Shown here one piece after another: positions 54,042-61,710 of a stretch of 64,000 nt of DNA (the stretch's first letter is position 1; every line of letters begins with the position of its first letter). The position numbers and the translations under genes were made by a program. The stretch is from NCBI RefSeq assembly GCF_019443325.1, contig NZ_CP080383.1:248001-312000 (forward strand). The letters are read 5' to 3'. The stretch comes from Cryobacterium sp. PAMC25264 (GTDB lineage: Bacteria > Actinomycetota > Actinomycetes > Actinomycetales > Microbacteriaceae). The notes beneath the pieces were generated by a model. It did no database searches. It was not told the origin of the DNA and worked only from the letters and a program-made list of their open reading frames with translations.

Positions 54042-54593
54042 ATGCCCACCCCCCTGAGCCTGACGATCGTGCCGGGCATCAACGACTCCACCGAGAAGCA
54101 CTGGCAGACCCGGTGGCAGGCGACGCAGACGGATGCCGTGCGCATCCGCCCCACCTCGTGGGACGAACCCGATCTCGAAGATTGGGTCGCCGCCGTGGAC
54201 GCGGCCGTCAGCACGCCGGACACGATCATCGTGGCGCACAGCCTGGGCTGCCTGGCCGTCGGCGCCTGGTTGGCGCAGAACCCCGGGCGGGTGCGCGGCG
54301 CGCTGCTGGTGGCCCCGCCCGACCGGTCAGGACCGGGCTTCCCGTCGGCGGCCCCGACCTTCCGGGAGGCCGAACCGGCCGTGCTCGGCACCCCGGCCCT
54401 CGTTGCCGCCAGCGCCGACGACCCGTACTGCGCCCTCGGCACCGCCCGGAGCCTCGCGGCGGCCTGGGGTGCCGGGTTCGTCGAGGTGGGCAAGCTGGGT
54501 CACATCAACATCATGAGCAAGCTCGGCGCCTGGCCGGCCGGCCGTGCCCTGCTCGACGAGTTCGCCGAGAGCCTCGGCGGGATGGTGCGCTGA
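54042..54593 (+). CDS. RBBP9/YdeN-family alpha/beta hydrolase
   Basis: Serine hydrolase of 183 residues. N-terminal VPGINDSTEKHWQTRW (the family's conserved start), nucleophile elbow VAHSLGCLAVGAW (Ser about 70), Asp in SADDPYC and His in LGHINIMSKLG. Activity unknown for most members. Ribosome site GAGGA upstream of ATG 54042. First gene of a tightly coupled set of four; its stop shares bases with the next start (TGATG). Confidence 0.85.
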   Translation: MPTPLSLTIVPGINDSTEKHWQTRWQATQTDAVRIRPTSWDEPDLEDWVAAVDAAVSTPDTIIVAHSLGCLAVGAWLAQNPGRVRGALLVAPPDRSGPGFPSAAPTFREAEPAVLGTPALVAASADDPYCALGTARSLAAAWGAGFVEVGKLGHINIMSKLGAWPAGRALLDEFAESLGGMVR

Positions 54594-55924
54594 TGACCGA
54601 CCCGGAGGTGCTCACCCGCCAAACCGTCGACCTGCTGCGCGACCTCATCCGCAACGCCTGCGTCAACGACGGCACCGCGGACTCCGGTGGAGAGCTCCGC
54701 AGTGTGCGCACGCTGGAGGGCTTCTTCGCCGGCTCCGGCCTCGACCTCGAAGTGGTTGAGCCGCACCCCGGGCGGGCGTCGCTGATCGCGCGCATCCGCG
54801 GCACCGACCCGACCGCGCCGTCGCTCGCCCTCGTTGGCCATATCGACGTGGTGCCCGTGGACCTCGACGGCTGGAGCCGCGACCCGTTCGCCGCCGAGCT
54901 CGTCGACGGCGAGATCTGGGGCCGCGGCGCCCTCGACATGCTCTACCTCACCGCCAGTTACGCGGTTGTGATCCGCGACATCGCGATGGGTTCGTTCCGG
55001 CCGCGCGGCGACCTGATCTTCGCCGCCGTTGCGGACGAGGAGAGCGGCAGCCGCTACGGAGTCGGCTGGATGACCGAGCACCGGCTCGACCTCATCGACG
55101 CCTCCTTCGTGCTCACCGAGTCCGGCGGGGCGCCCGTGGGCGTGCGGCCGTCGATCACCACCACGGTGGGGGAGAAGGGCATCGCCGGCCGGCGCCTGGT
55201 GGTGCGAGGCACGCCCGGGCACGGCTCCGCCCCGTGGGGCGCCCGCAACGCGGCCGTGATCGCGGCCGAGGCCGTGGGCCGGCTGGCCCGGTTCGAGGCC
55301 CCCGTACAGATCACCGCGGACTGGCGGCACTACGTGTCGGTGCTCGGCCTGCCCGCCGAGCTGGCCGAGCGGCTCACCGACCCGGCCCGCATCGACGACG
55401 CGGTGCACGAGCTGGGCAGCCTGGCCGGCTTCGCGCACGCCTCCAGCCACACCACCATTTCGCCCAACATCGTGCGCGCCGGCGAGAAGGAGAATGTCAT
55501 CCCGTCGCTGGCCTCGGTCGACCTGGACATCCGGGTACTGCCCGGCGTCGACGCCGCCCAGGTAGACGGTTACCTGCGGCACGCCCTCGGCGAGCTGATG
55601 GTGGACATCGAGATCGTCGGCGACAGGTTCGAGGCGGCCACCCGGTCGCCCGTCGACACCCCGCTGTTCGCCGCGCTGAGTGCGGCCGTGGCCCGCGCCT
55701 ACCCCAACGCCGACCTGCTGCCCGTGCTCAGCGTCGGCGGCTCCGACGCCCGCTTCTACCGCCGCCGGGGCATCCCCGCCTACGGGTTCGGCCTGCTCAG
55801 CAGGCGCTGGGACTACGGCACCTTCCGGATGCTCTTCCACGGCAACGACGAACGCATCGACGTGGATTCGATCGCGCTCACCGTGGCCGCCCTGGACTTC
55901 ACCGTGCGGGAGGTACTGGCGTGA
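54593..55924 (+). CDS. M20-family metallopeptidase/deacylase
   Basis: 443 residues, two-domain M20 (ArgE/DapE/ACY1-like). First metal His in LVGHIDVVPVD (about 85), Asp in WGRGALDML, catalytic Glu pair in AVADEESGSR, later Glu in FVLTESGG, and C-terminal His in LFHGNDERI. Cleaves amide bonds in small molecules such as N-acyl amino acids or dipeptides; substrate unknown. The ATG at 54593 is set by the TGATG overlap. Confidence 0.9.
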   Translation: MTDPEVLTRQTVDLLRDLIRNACVNDGTADSGGELRSVRTLEGFFAGSGLDLEVVEPHPGRASLIARIRGTDPTAPSLALVGHIDVVPVDLDGWSRDPFAAELVDGEIWGRGALDMLYLTASYAVVIRDIAMGSFRPRGDLIFAAVADEESGSRYGVGWMTEHRLDLIDASFVLTESGGAPVGVRPSITTTVGEKGIAGRRLVVRGTPGHGSAPWGARNAAVIAAEAVGRLARFEAPVQITADWRHYVSVLGLPAELAERLTDPARIDDAVHELGSLAGFAHASSHTTISPNIVRAGEKENVIPSLASVDLDIRVLPGVDAAQVDGYLRHALGELMVDIEIVGDRFEAATRSPVDTPLFAALSAAVARAYPNADLLPVLSVGGSDARFYRRRGIPAYGFGLLSRRWDYGTFRMLFHGNDERIDVDSIALTVAALDFTVREVLA

Positions 55925-56421
55925 CGGTGGCACCCGCACTCGTGCAGCTCCACGTCGTGGACTGGGCCGACCCGCGGGCCGTTGGCCTGCGCCGCGCAAT
56001 GGACGAGGAGGTGGGCCCCCGCTACGCCGACCGGTTCGACAACCCGTCGGCAGAGACCGCCGCCGAGCTGGCGCAGGCGTTCGCGATCGACCCCGACACC
56101 ATGGTGCTCACCCTCATCGCGACCGTCGACGGTGTGCCCGCCGCGCACGCCGCCCTACGCATGCTCGGCACGGAATACGAGCTGAAGCGCTTGGTCACCC
56201 TGCCGGAATACCGTGGCCGGGGTCTGAGCAAGGCACTCATCCGCGCGATCGAGTCGGCGGCGGCCGAGCGGGGCGCGCGCCGGCTGATCCTGCAGACCGG
56301 CGACCGCCAGCCCGAGGCCGTGCGCCTCTACGAACACCTCGGGTATAGTCCGATCCCGATCTATCCTCCCTACAGTGCGATCTGGTTCTCGCTCTGCTAC
56401 GAAAGGATGCTGCCCGCATGA
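55921..56421 (+). CDS. GNAT-family N-acetyltransferase
   Basis: About 166 residues. Acetyl-CoA motif VTLPEYRGRGLSKALIRAIESAA (about 90-112) and C-terminal ARRLILQTGDRQPEAVRLYEHLGY, typical of GNAT. Acceptor unknown. The GTG at 55921 overlaps the M20 stop (GTGA); the frame is open upstream only as a shadow. Confidence 0.85.
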   Translation: MTVAPALVQLHVVDWADPRAVGLRRAMDEEVGPRYADRFDNPSAETAAELAQAFAIDPDTMVLTLIATVDGVPAAHAALRMLGTEYELKRLVTLPEYRGRGLSKALIRAIESAAAERGARRLILQTGDRQPEAVRLYEHLGYSPIPIYPPYSAIWFSLCYERMLPA

Positions 56422-57526
56422 CCACGCAGGTTGACACGCTCGTCATCGGTGGAGGAGCCATGGGCTCGGCCGCCGCCTGGGAGCTCGCCCGCCGGGGCCG
56501 CGACGTGACCCTGCTCGAGCGCTTCGCTTCCGGGCACAAGAACGGCGCTTCACACGGCGCCTCCCGCAACTTCAACCTCAGCTACACCGACCCCATCTAT
56601 GTGGCCATGCTCGTGGAGGCGCTGCGGCTCTGGCGCGAGCTCGAGGACGAGACCGACACCCGGCTGCTCGAGCAGGTTGGTCTGGTGAACCACGGGCAGG
56701 GGCAGCCGTTCGCCGAGGTGCATGCGGCGCTGTCCGCCGTGGGCTTCGACCCGGAGTTGCTCGGTGTCGAGGCGGCAGCGGAGCGGTGGCCGGGCATCCG
56801 TTTTGATACCGACGTGCTGTACACGCCCGAGGCCGGCCGAGTGAACGCGGATGCGTCGGTGACGGCCCTGCAGCGGGCCGCGACCGCCCATGGCGCCCGG
56901 GTGCAGCACGGCATGGCGGCCACCCGCCTCACGGTGCAGGGAGACGACTCCGTGCTTGTCGACACCGACACCGAGCAGTTCCGCGCCCGACGGGTGATCG
57001 TCACGCTCGGCGCCTGGACCGGCTCGCTGCTCGGCGACCTACTGCCGTTGCCCAGACTGGTGGTGACCCAGGAGCAACCGGCGCATTTCGCCGCGCTCGA
57101 TACGAGCTTCACCTGGCCGGGCTTCAACCACGGCTACCGGCCCGGCACGCCCGGGTACGAGTACTGGCGCTCACCGGTCTACGGCATGCACACCCCGGCG
57201 AGGGGATCAAGGCCGGCTGGCACGGTGTGGGCCCGGTCGTCGACCCCGACCATCGCGACTTCGCCTCGGAGCCTGAGCAACTACTGGCCCTCCGCCGGTA
57301 CGCCCGCGAGTGGCTGCCCGGCGCCGACCCGGATGCCTTCACCGAGATCAGCTGCACCTACACGACTACCCCGGACTCCAACTTCATTCTTGACCGCCAC
57401 GGCCCGGTCATCGTGGGTGCCGGCTTCTCCGGCCACGGCTTCAAGTTCACCCCCACCGTCGGCCGGATCCTCGCCGACCTCACGGTCGACGTGCCCGCCC
57501 CGCCCCTGTTCGCCCTCGCCCGCTGA
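56418..57526 (+). pseudogene. FAD-dependent oxidoreductase, sarcosine oxidase-like, frameshifted
   Basis: Monomeric sarcosine oxidase/N-methyltryptophan oxidase-like enzyme, about 369 residues once repaired. Dinucleotide motif LVIGGGAMGSAAAWELARRG, substrate/FAD loop NGASHGASRNFNLSY, and SCTYTTTPDSNFILDRHGPV with the Cys that in this family carries covalent FAD (near 57353). The frame breaks at about 57197: CCCCGGCGAGG lacks one G; restoring it joins MHTPGE to GIKAGWHGVGPVVDPD. It oxidises secondary N-methyl amines, releasing peroxide; substrate not known. The ATG overlaps the GNAT stop (ATGA). Confidence 0.85.
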
Positions 57527-57538
57527 CCCGGCGTGCCG

Positions 57539-57595
57539 TGAGATGGCAGTTCAGGCCCTCTGGCGCGCTCCCATTGGGCCTCAACTGGCATCTCA
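57539..57595. repeat. Intergenic inverted repeat R8 (TGAGATGGCAGTTCAGGCCC type)
   Basis: Arms of about 20 bp around a 17-bp loop. First of four palindromes that fill most of the 57527-57899 gap; I see no gene in that gap. Confidence 0.82.
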
Positions 57596-57611
57596 CGGGC
57601 GGGTGGTTGGG

Positions 57612-57668
57612 TGAGATGACAGTTGGGGCCCATTTGGCGCGCCGGAGGGGGCGTCAACTGGCAAGTCG
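57612..57668. repeat. Intergenic inverted repeat R9 (TGAGATGACAGTTGGGGCCC type)
   Basis: Same type as R8, 16 bp after it; loop again 17 bp or so and including GGCGCGCC. Confidence 0.8.
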
Positions 57669-57748
57669 CGGGCGCGCAGGCGCACGGTGAGGGCTCGCCG
57701 CCGGCGCGAGCGCGGCGGAGGGGCTGCCGCCCGGGCGGGGCTTCTCGC

Positions 57749-57812
57749 GAATTGCGGCAGAGTGCCTTTTCCGCCGTGCGGACGGGGACTCTTGCGGCAA
57801 CTCGGTGGAGGC
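57749..57812. repeat. Intergenic inverted repeat R10 (GAATTGCGGCAGAGTGCC type)
   Basis: Imperfect arms around a central G/C-rich loop. Forms a pair with R11 and shares its arm core TTGCGGCAAnGTGCC. Confidence 0.72.
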
Positions 57813-57820
57813 AAGGTCAC

Positions 57821-57878
57821 CGAGTTGCGGCAAAGTGCCCCGTCCCAGGTGCGGCGAGGGGACTGTGCGGCAATTCGA
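57821..57878. repeat. Intergenic inverted repeat R11 (GAGTTGCGGCAAAGTGCCCC type)
   Basis: Arms of about 20 bp with few mismatches, directly after R10. Ends about 20 bp before the stop of the TPM gene. Confidence 0.75.
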
Positions 57879-57899
57879 GGGCGCTGCGCTCTGGGCGGC

Positions 57900-60089
57900 T
57901 CAGAATCGGCCGCCACCGCCGCGGCGACCGCGCGTGCCCCCGCCGCCGAAGCTGCCCGGGCTGCGCCCGCCACCAAAGCCTCCACCGCTCGAGCGCCGAC
58001 CGCCGCCGCCTCCCATCCCGCCGAAACCGCCCCCGCCGCCGAACATGCCGCCGCCGCCCCCACCGCCGAGGATCTGACCGATCAGGATTCCCCCGAGCAC
58101 GGCGCCCATCGACCCGTTGCTGCCACCGCGGCGACTCACCCCGCCGCCGCCGAAGAAGTCACCGAAGTCGTCGCCGTCGGTGGAGAACCCGTCCACGTCG
58201 CGGCGCGCCATGGCCGTGGCCTCGGCGGCCAGGGAGCCGGCCCGCTGCGACACGGCCAGGGCCGCCGCCGGATCGCTCGCCACGAGAGACTCGGCCTGGG
58301 CGGTCAACCGGCCGGACTCGGCCAGCCGGGTGCGGGCCTCTGCGCCGACCGCTCCCCGCCGGGCGGTGATGAAGTCCTCCGCGGCCGACACCTGGCTGCG
58401 GGCCGCCTGCAGGCTCTGCGTGAGCGTGGCCTGCAGCCGCTGAGCCTGCACCTGGGCGTTCCGCACGCCCTGCAGCGTGGCATCCATGGTGGCGTTGGCG
58501 GCCTCGAGGCGCTGGAGCAGTTCGACCGGGTTCACCGGCGGGGCCGCCAGAGCGGCGCGCACACCGCTGAGCGTCTGCTCGGTGCGGGCGATCACACCCG
58601 GAACATCGGCCGACGCCTGCCCGGCGGCGGGCAGCTCGCGCGCCGTCGCGAGGTCGGTGTCGAGATCGGCCAGCACCGCCGGGATGCCGGACTCCGCGCG
58701 CTGCAGATCGACGGCGAGCCTCTCGACGGCGTCGACGAGCAACTGCGCCTGGTCGACGGCCTCCTCCGCGGCGCGGATGCCGACCGCTGCGGCACTCGGC
58801 TCGCTTGCAGCCAGTCGCGCGCGGGCCTCGGCCAGCGCGTTGGTGGCGAAGGTGAGCCGTTCGGCGGCCTGGTCGGGGTTGTCGGCGACCGTGGCGATCG
58901 CCTCGGGCGTGTAACGGGTGGACAGCTCCTCCACCCGGGCCTCGGCCCGGTCGAGGCGGGCGTCGATGGCCCCCAGTTCGGTCTCCAGCCCGGCCGCCGC
59001 GGCCGGGGCGTCGGCCTCGAGCTTCCGCAGCTCGTCGAAGTCGGCGGCCTGCTCGTCGAGCAGCCGGTTGGCCTCGGTGCAGAGTGCGATGATCTGCCGA
59101 TACCAGTCGCGCACCTGGTCCTCGGTGTCGGGTTCGGCGTCGTCGAGCCGCTGCTGCAGGGTGAACGCCTCGGACAGCTTCGCCGCGGCGGCGCCCACCG
59201 CCGTCTGGAAGGGCGCAGCGGTATCGGCGCCGTACTGGGCGACGGCGAAGCCCACCTCCTGGCCGCTGGTCTTGATGGCGTCGTCGGTCGCGATGAGGGC
59301 GCTGGAGGCGTCGCGTTTCAGCTCGGGTGTCGACGCCTCGGCGCCGCCGGGCCTCGCCACCGGGGCCGTGCCGCGGCGCCGCAGCACCCAGATCACCACG
59401 GCGATGATGCCGCCCACGACGGCGAGCACGAGCAGCACCGCGATCCAATTGGGAAACCCGCCGCCGCCCGGGCTGGCGTCCCCGGGGGTGACCACCGGGT
59501 CGCTGAGCGGCTCGCCGGCCACACTCTGCTGCATAGCCGTGGCCCCGTTGATCGCGGCGCCGGCCCAGTCGTTCACCCGCAGCGACGGTTCGATGGCGGT
59601 GCTCTGCACCGCGGCGAGCTCTGCTTCGTCCAACACAAAATCCGTGGCAACCGACAGCTGGTACTGCCGGTCCTGGACCGCCACGGCCAGCAGCACGTCA
59701 CTGTCGCCGAACCCGTTGTTCACGGCCGTCTGGTCGGCCCAATTCGACGGATCCCCGACACCGTCGAAACTCGACACGTAGGCCACGAAAAGGTCGATCT
59801 GGGTGTCGGCGAAGAGCGCGTCGAGGGCGGCGACCACCTCGGGTTCCCGGTCTCCGAGAGCCCCGACGGTGTCGACGATGTGGCTCTCGCCGAAGTTCAC
59901 CGGGTCATCCGCCCTGGCCGGCGCGGCCGCTCCCAGCCCGGTCCCGACCAGCGCAAGGGCGACGATTGCGATGAGCGCTGCCACGCGGGCGGTAAGCCCG
60001 GAAATCGTCGGTCGGATGCGCGGGTGGCCTGGCTGCATGGGGTCCATTTCCTCGGAAGCGCTCACGTGCGGCGTATTTCCCTCGAGCAT
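57900..60089 (-). CDS. TPM-domain membrane protein with coiled coil and Gly-rich tail
   Basis: About 729 residues. Signal peptide or anchor (ALIAIVALALVGTGLGAAAPARA), an extracytoplasmic TPM domain (DDPVNFGESHIVDTVGALGD to about 200), one membrane segment (PNWIAVLLVLAVVGGIIAVVIWVL), then about 350 residues of mostly helical, coiled-coil-like sequence, and a Gly/Arg/Ser-rich tail. TPM proteins of actinobacteria are of unclear function; phosphatase activity has been reported for plant members. ATG 60089 has GAGGGG close upstream; 60047 and 60038 would give a more usual signal peptide. Confidence 0.82.
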   Translation of the reverse strand: MLEGNTPHVSASEEMDPMQPGHPRIRPTISGLTARVAALIAIVALALVGTGLGAAAPARADDPVNFGESHIVDTVGALGDREPEVVAALDALFADTQIDLFVAYVSSFDGVGDPSNWADQTAVNNGFGDSDVLLAVAVQDRQYQLSVATDFVLDEAELAAVQSTAIEPSLRVNDWAGAAINGATAMQQSVAGEPLSDPVVTPGDASPGGGGFPNWIAVLLVLAVVGGIIAVVIWVLRRRGTAPVARPGGAEASTPELKRDASSALIATDDAIKTSGQEVGFAVAQYGADTAAPFQTAVGAAAAKLSEAFTLQQRLDDAEPDTEDQVRDWYRQIIALCTEANRLLDEQAADFDELRKLEADAPAAAAGLETELGAIDARLDRAEARVEELSTRYTPEAIATVADNPDQAAERLTFATNALAEARARLAASEPSAAAVGIRAAEEAVDQAQLLVDAVERLAVDLQRAESGIPAVLADLDTDLATARELPAAGQASADVPGVIARTEQTLSGVRAALAAPPVNPVELLQRLEAANATMDATLQGVRNAQVQAQRLQATLTQSLQAARSQVSAAEDFITARRGAVGAEARTRLAESGRLTAQAESLVASDPAAALAVSQRAGSLAAEATAMARRDVDGFSTDGDDFGDFFGGGGVSRRGGSNGSMGAVLGGILIGQILGGGGGGGMFGGGGGFGGMGGGGGRRSSGGGFGGGRSPGSFGGGGTRGRRGGGGRF

Positions 60090-60205
60090 AGAACCCCTCG
60101 CTCTGTTGCGCTCTGTTACCGCCGACCAGATGCCGGCCGGCCGGCTCGGGCACACTGGAGCCACACCAGCACCCGCTGCACCCTGCACGTCACGAGAGGC
60201 GAGCC

Positions 60206-61000
60206 ATGACCACCCAGACGCTCGCCACGATGACCGCCCTGCCCACGGCCCGCGAAGACCGCCCCACCCTCGCCGTCGTCGAGGTCACCCGCAGTCGGCC
60301 CGACCGCCCCGAGTACCACGCCAAGGTGCAGACCCTCAACGCCACCGTCGTGGACGCCGGGACCGACGGTGGCTGGACCGTCGTGCGATTGGCCGCCGCG
60401 GACCTCGACCCCGCCGACCTGCTCGACCTCACCGACTCGGCCGACGCCGTGGTGATCGTCGGCGGGGAAGACATCGACCCGCGCTTCTACGGGGCCCACT
60501 CCGGCTACGAGGGCGAGACGGTGCACTTCACCGACGCCGACGCGGGCCAGATCGCGCTCGTGCAGCGCGCCGCCGAACGCGGCACCCCGCTGCTGGGCAT
60601 CTGCCGCGGACTGCAGATCATCAACGTGGCCCTCGGCGGCGACCTCGTGCAGCACATCGACGACGGCATCCACCGTAATGTCGGCGTGCCCATCGACGAG
60701 ATCCTCTCGACCCACGCCGTCGTGCTGCGCTCCACGAGCACCCTCGCCGCGGCCCTCGGTGACACCCGCATCTCGGTGCAGAGCGCGCACCACCAGAGCG
60801 TCGGCCGGCTCGGCGCGGGCCTCACGCCCGTGGCCACTGCCCCCGACGGCCTGGTCGAGGCAGTGGAACACCGCACTGCGCCGATCACGGGCGTGCAGTG
60901 GCACCCCGAGGCTCCGGATGCGCCGGCCGCCCAGCTACCCCTGCTGCTGGCCTCCCTGCAGATTGCGCTCACCCGCTCCGAGGCCGCCCGCGCCGCCTAA
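60206..61000 (+). CDS. Gamma-glutamyl-GABA hydrolase-like protein (peptidase C26, class I glutamine amidotransferase fold)
   Basis: 264 residues. Catalytic Cys in LLGICRGLQIIN (about 133), with the Glu/His of the triad in GVQWHPEAPD (about 235). PuuD-like enzymes release GABA from gamma-glutamyl-GABA in putrescine breakdown; substrate here unproven. Ribosome site GAGAGG upstream of ATG 60206. Stands between the TPM gene (divergent) and a hairpin repeat. Confidence 0.85.
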   Translation: MTTQTLATMTALPTAREDRPTLAVVEVTRSRPDRPEYHAKVQTLNATVVDAGTDGGWTVVRLAAADLDPADLLDLTDSADAVVIVGGEDIDPRFYGAHSGYEGETVHFTDADAGQIALVQRAAERGTPLLGICRGLQIINVALGGDLVQHIDDGIHRNVGVPIDEILSTHAVVLRSTSTLAAALGDTRISVQSAHHQSVGRLGAGLTPVATAPDGLVEAVEHRTAPITGVQWHPEAPDAPAAQLPLLLASLQIALTRSEAARAA

Positions 61001-61015
61001 ACGCGCTTCCCTCAT

Positions 61016-61079
61016 CCGCGAACTGTGACTTAAGCCCCCAAAACCCCGAGTTTTCGGGGCTTAAGTCACAGTTCGCGGG
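61016..61079. repeat. Intergenic inverted repeat R12 (GAACTGTGACTTAAGCCCC type)
   Basis: Arms CGCGAACTGTGACTTAAGCC and its complement are perfect over 23 bp, with a loop that itself pairs (AAAACC/GTTTT). Tail-to-tail between the C26 gene and the tetR gene. Confidence 0.88.
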
Positions 61080-61605
61080 AGGGGACGGGGCGCATCCGGG
61101 AGAGGAAGGCGGGCACGTCGAGTTCGTGCTCGAACGGTTCGGCAAGAGTGGTGGCGTCGTAGTAGAGCCCGTCGGCCAGCAGCATCGTGGCACGGGCCAG
61201 TTCGGGGTCGCGCAGGTCGTCATTCAGGATGTCGAAGTAGCGGCGGCGCATCTCGAGGACCACGCCGCGGGCGCGGGGGTTGCGCCGGGCCAGTGTGCCG
61301 CCGGCCAGCGTGGCGCGGTCCAGAGGACTGTCGACGTACTCGGTGAGCGTCACGTAGTAGGCAGCCGCGCCGTTCGGTGCCGCGCGCATGCGGTCGTACT
61401 CTGCCGCGGCGAGCGTCTCAAGCCGCTCGATCAGGGCGGTCTCCAGGCCGTCCCGCGAGCCGAAGTGATAGAGCAGGCCACCCTTGGTCACGCCCGCAGC
61501 CTGCGCGACCGCCTCGAGCGAGGCACCGGACCCGCTCGTGCCGATGAGCAGTTCCTGGAACGCGGTGAGGATGCTCTCCCGCGCGCTGTCGCGATGTTGG
61601 GCCAT
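61066..61605 (-). CDS. TetR-family regulator
   Basis: Repressor of 179 residues. Helix-turn-helix region ESILTAFQELLIGTSGSGASLEAVAQAAGVTKGGLLYHFGSRDGL (about 9-50) is complete. The ligand domain is variable. It is divergent from the DHA2 exporter across 105 bp that hold two operator-like palindromes, so it probably represses the exporter and itself. The 3' end runs into repeat R12. TAAAGT ends 7 nt before the ATG. Confidence 0.88.
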   Translation of the reverse strand: MAQHRDSARESILTAFQELLIGTSGSGASLEAVAQAAGVTKGGLLYHFGSRDGLETALIERLETLAAAEYDRMRAAPNGAAAYYVTLTEYVDSPLDRATLAGGTLARRNPRARGVVLEMRRRYFDILNDDLRDPELARATMLLADGLYYDATTLAEPFEHELDVPAFLSRMRPVPSREL

Positions 61606-61617
61606 GACCGCCACTTT

Positions 61618-61637
61618 ACTGTACCTGGTGGTATAGT
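61618..61637. promoter_or_regulatory. TetR operator candidate 1
   Basis: Inverted repeat ACTGTACC / GGTATAGT, 4-bp centre, with one mismatch in each arm pair. Includes TATAGT (61632-61637), a possible -10 for the exporter. Confidence 0.65.
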
Positions 61638-61646
61638 CATACTCTG

Positions 61647-61664
61647 CTGTACCAGATGGTGCAG
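61647..61664. promoter_or_regulatory. TetR operator candidate 2
   Basis: Inverted repeat CTGTACCA / TGGTGCAG around GA. Shares CTGTACC and GGT with candidate 1, 9 bp further on. Confidence 0.65.
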
Positions 61665-61710
61665 TAAAGCCCGTCGTTCCGCCCGGAACTCGTTCTCCAG
61701 CCAGGTTGAT

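Noticed and set aside
57527..57899. Possible CRISPR array from repeated units
   Set aside because: The units are imperfect inverted repeats of two types, not identical direct repeats with regular spacers, and no cas gene is near.
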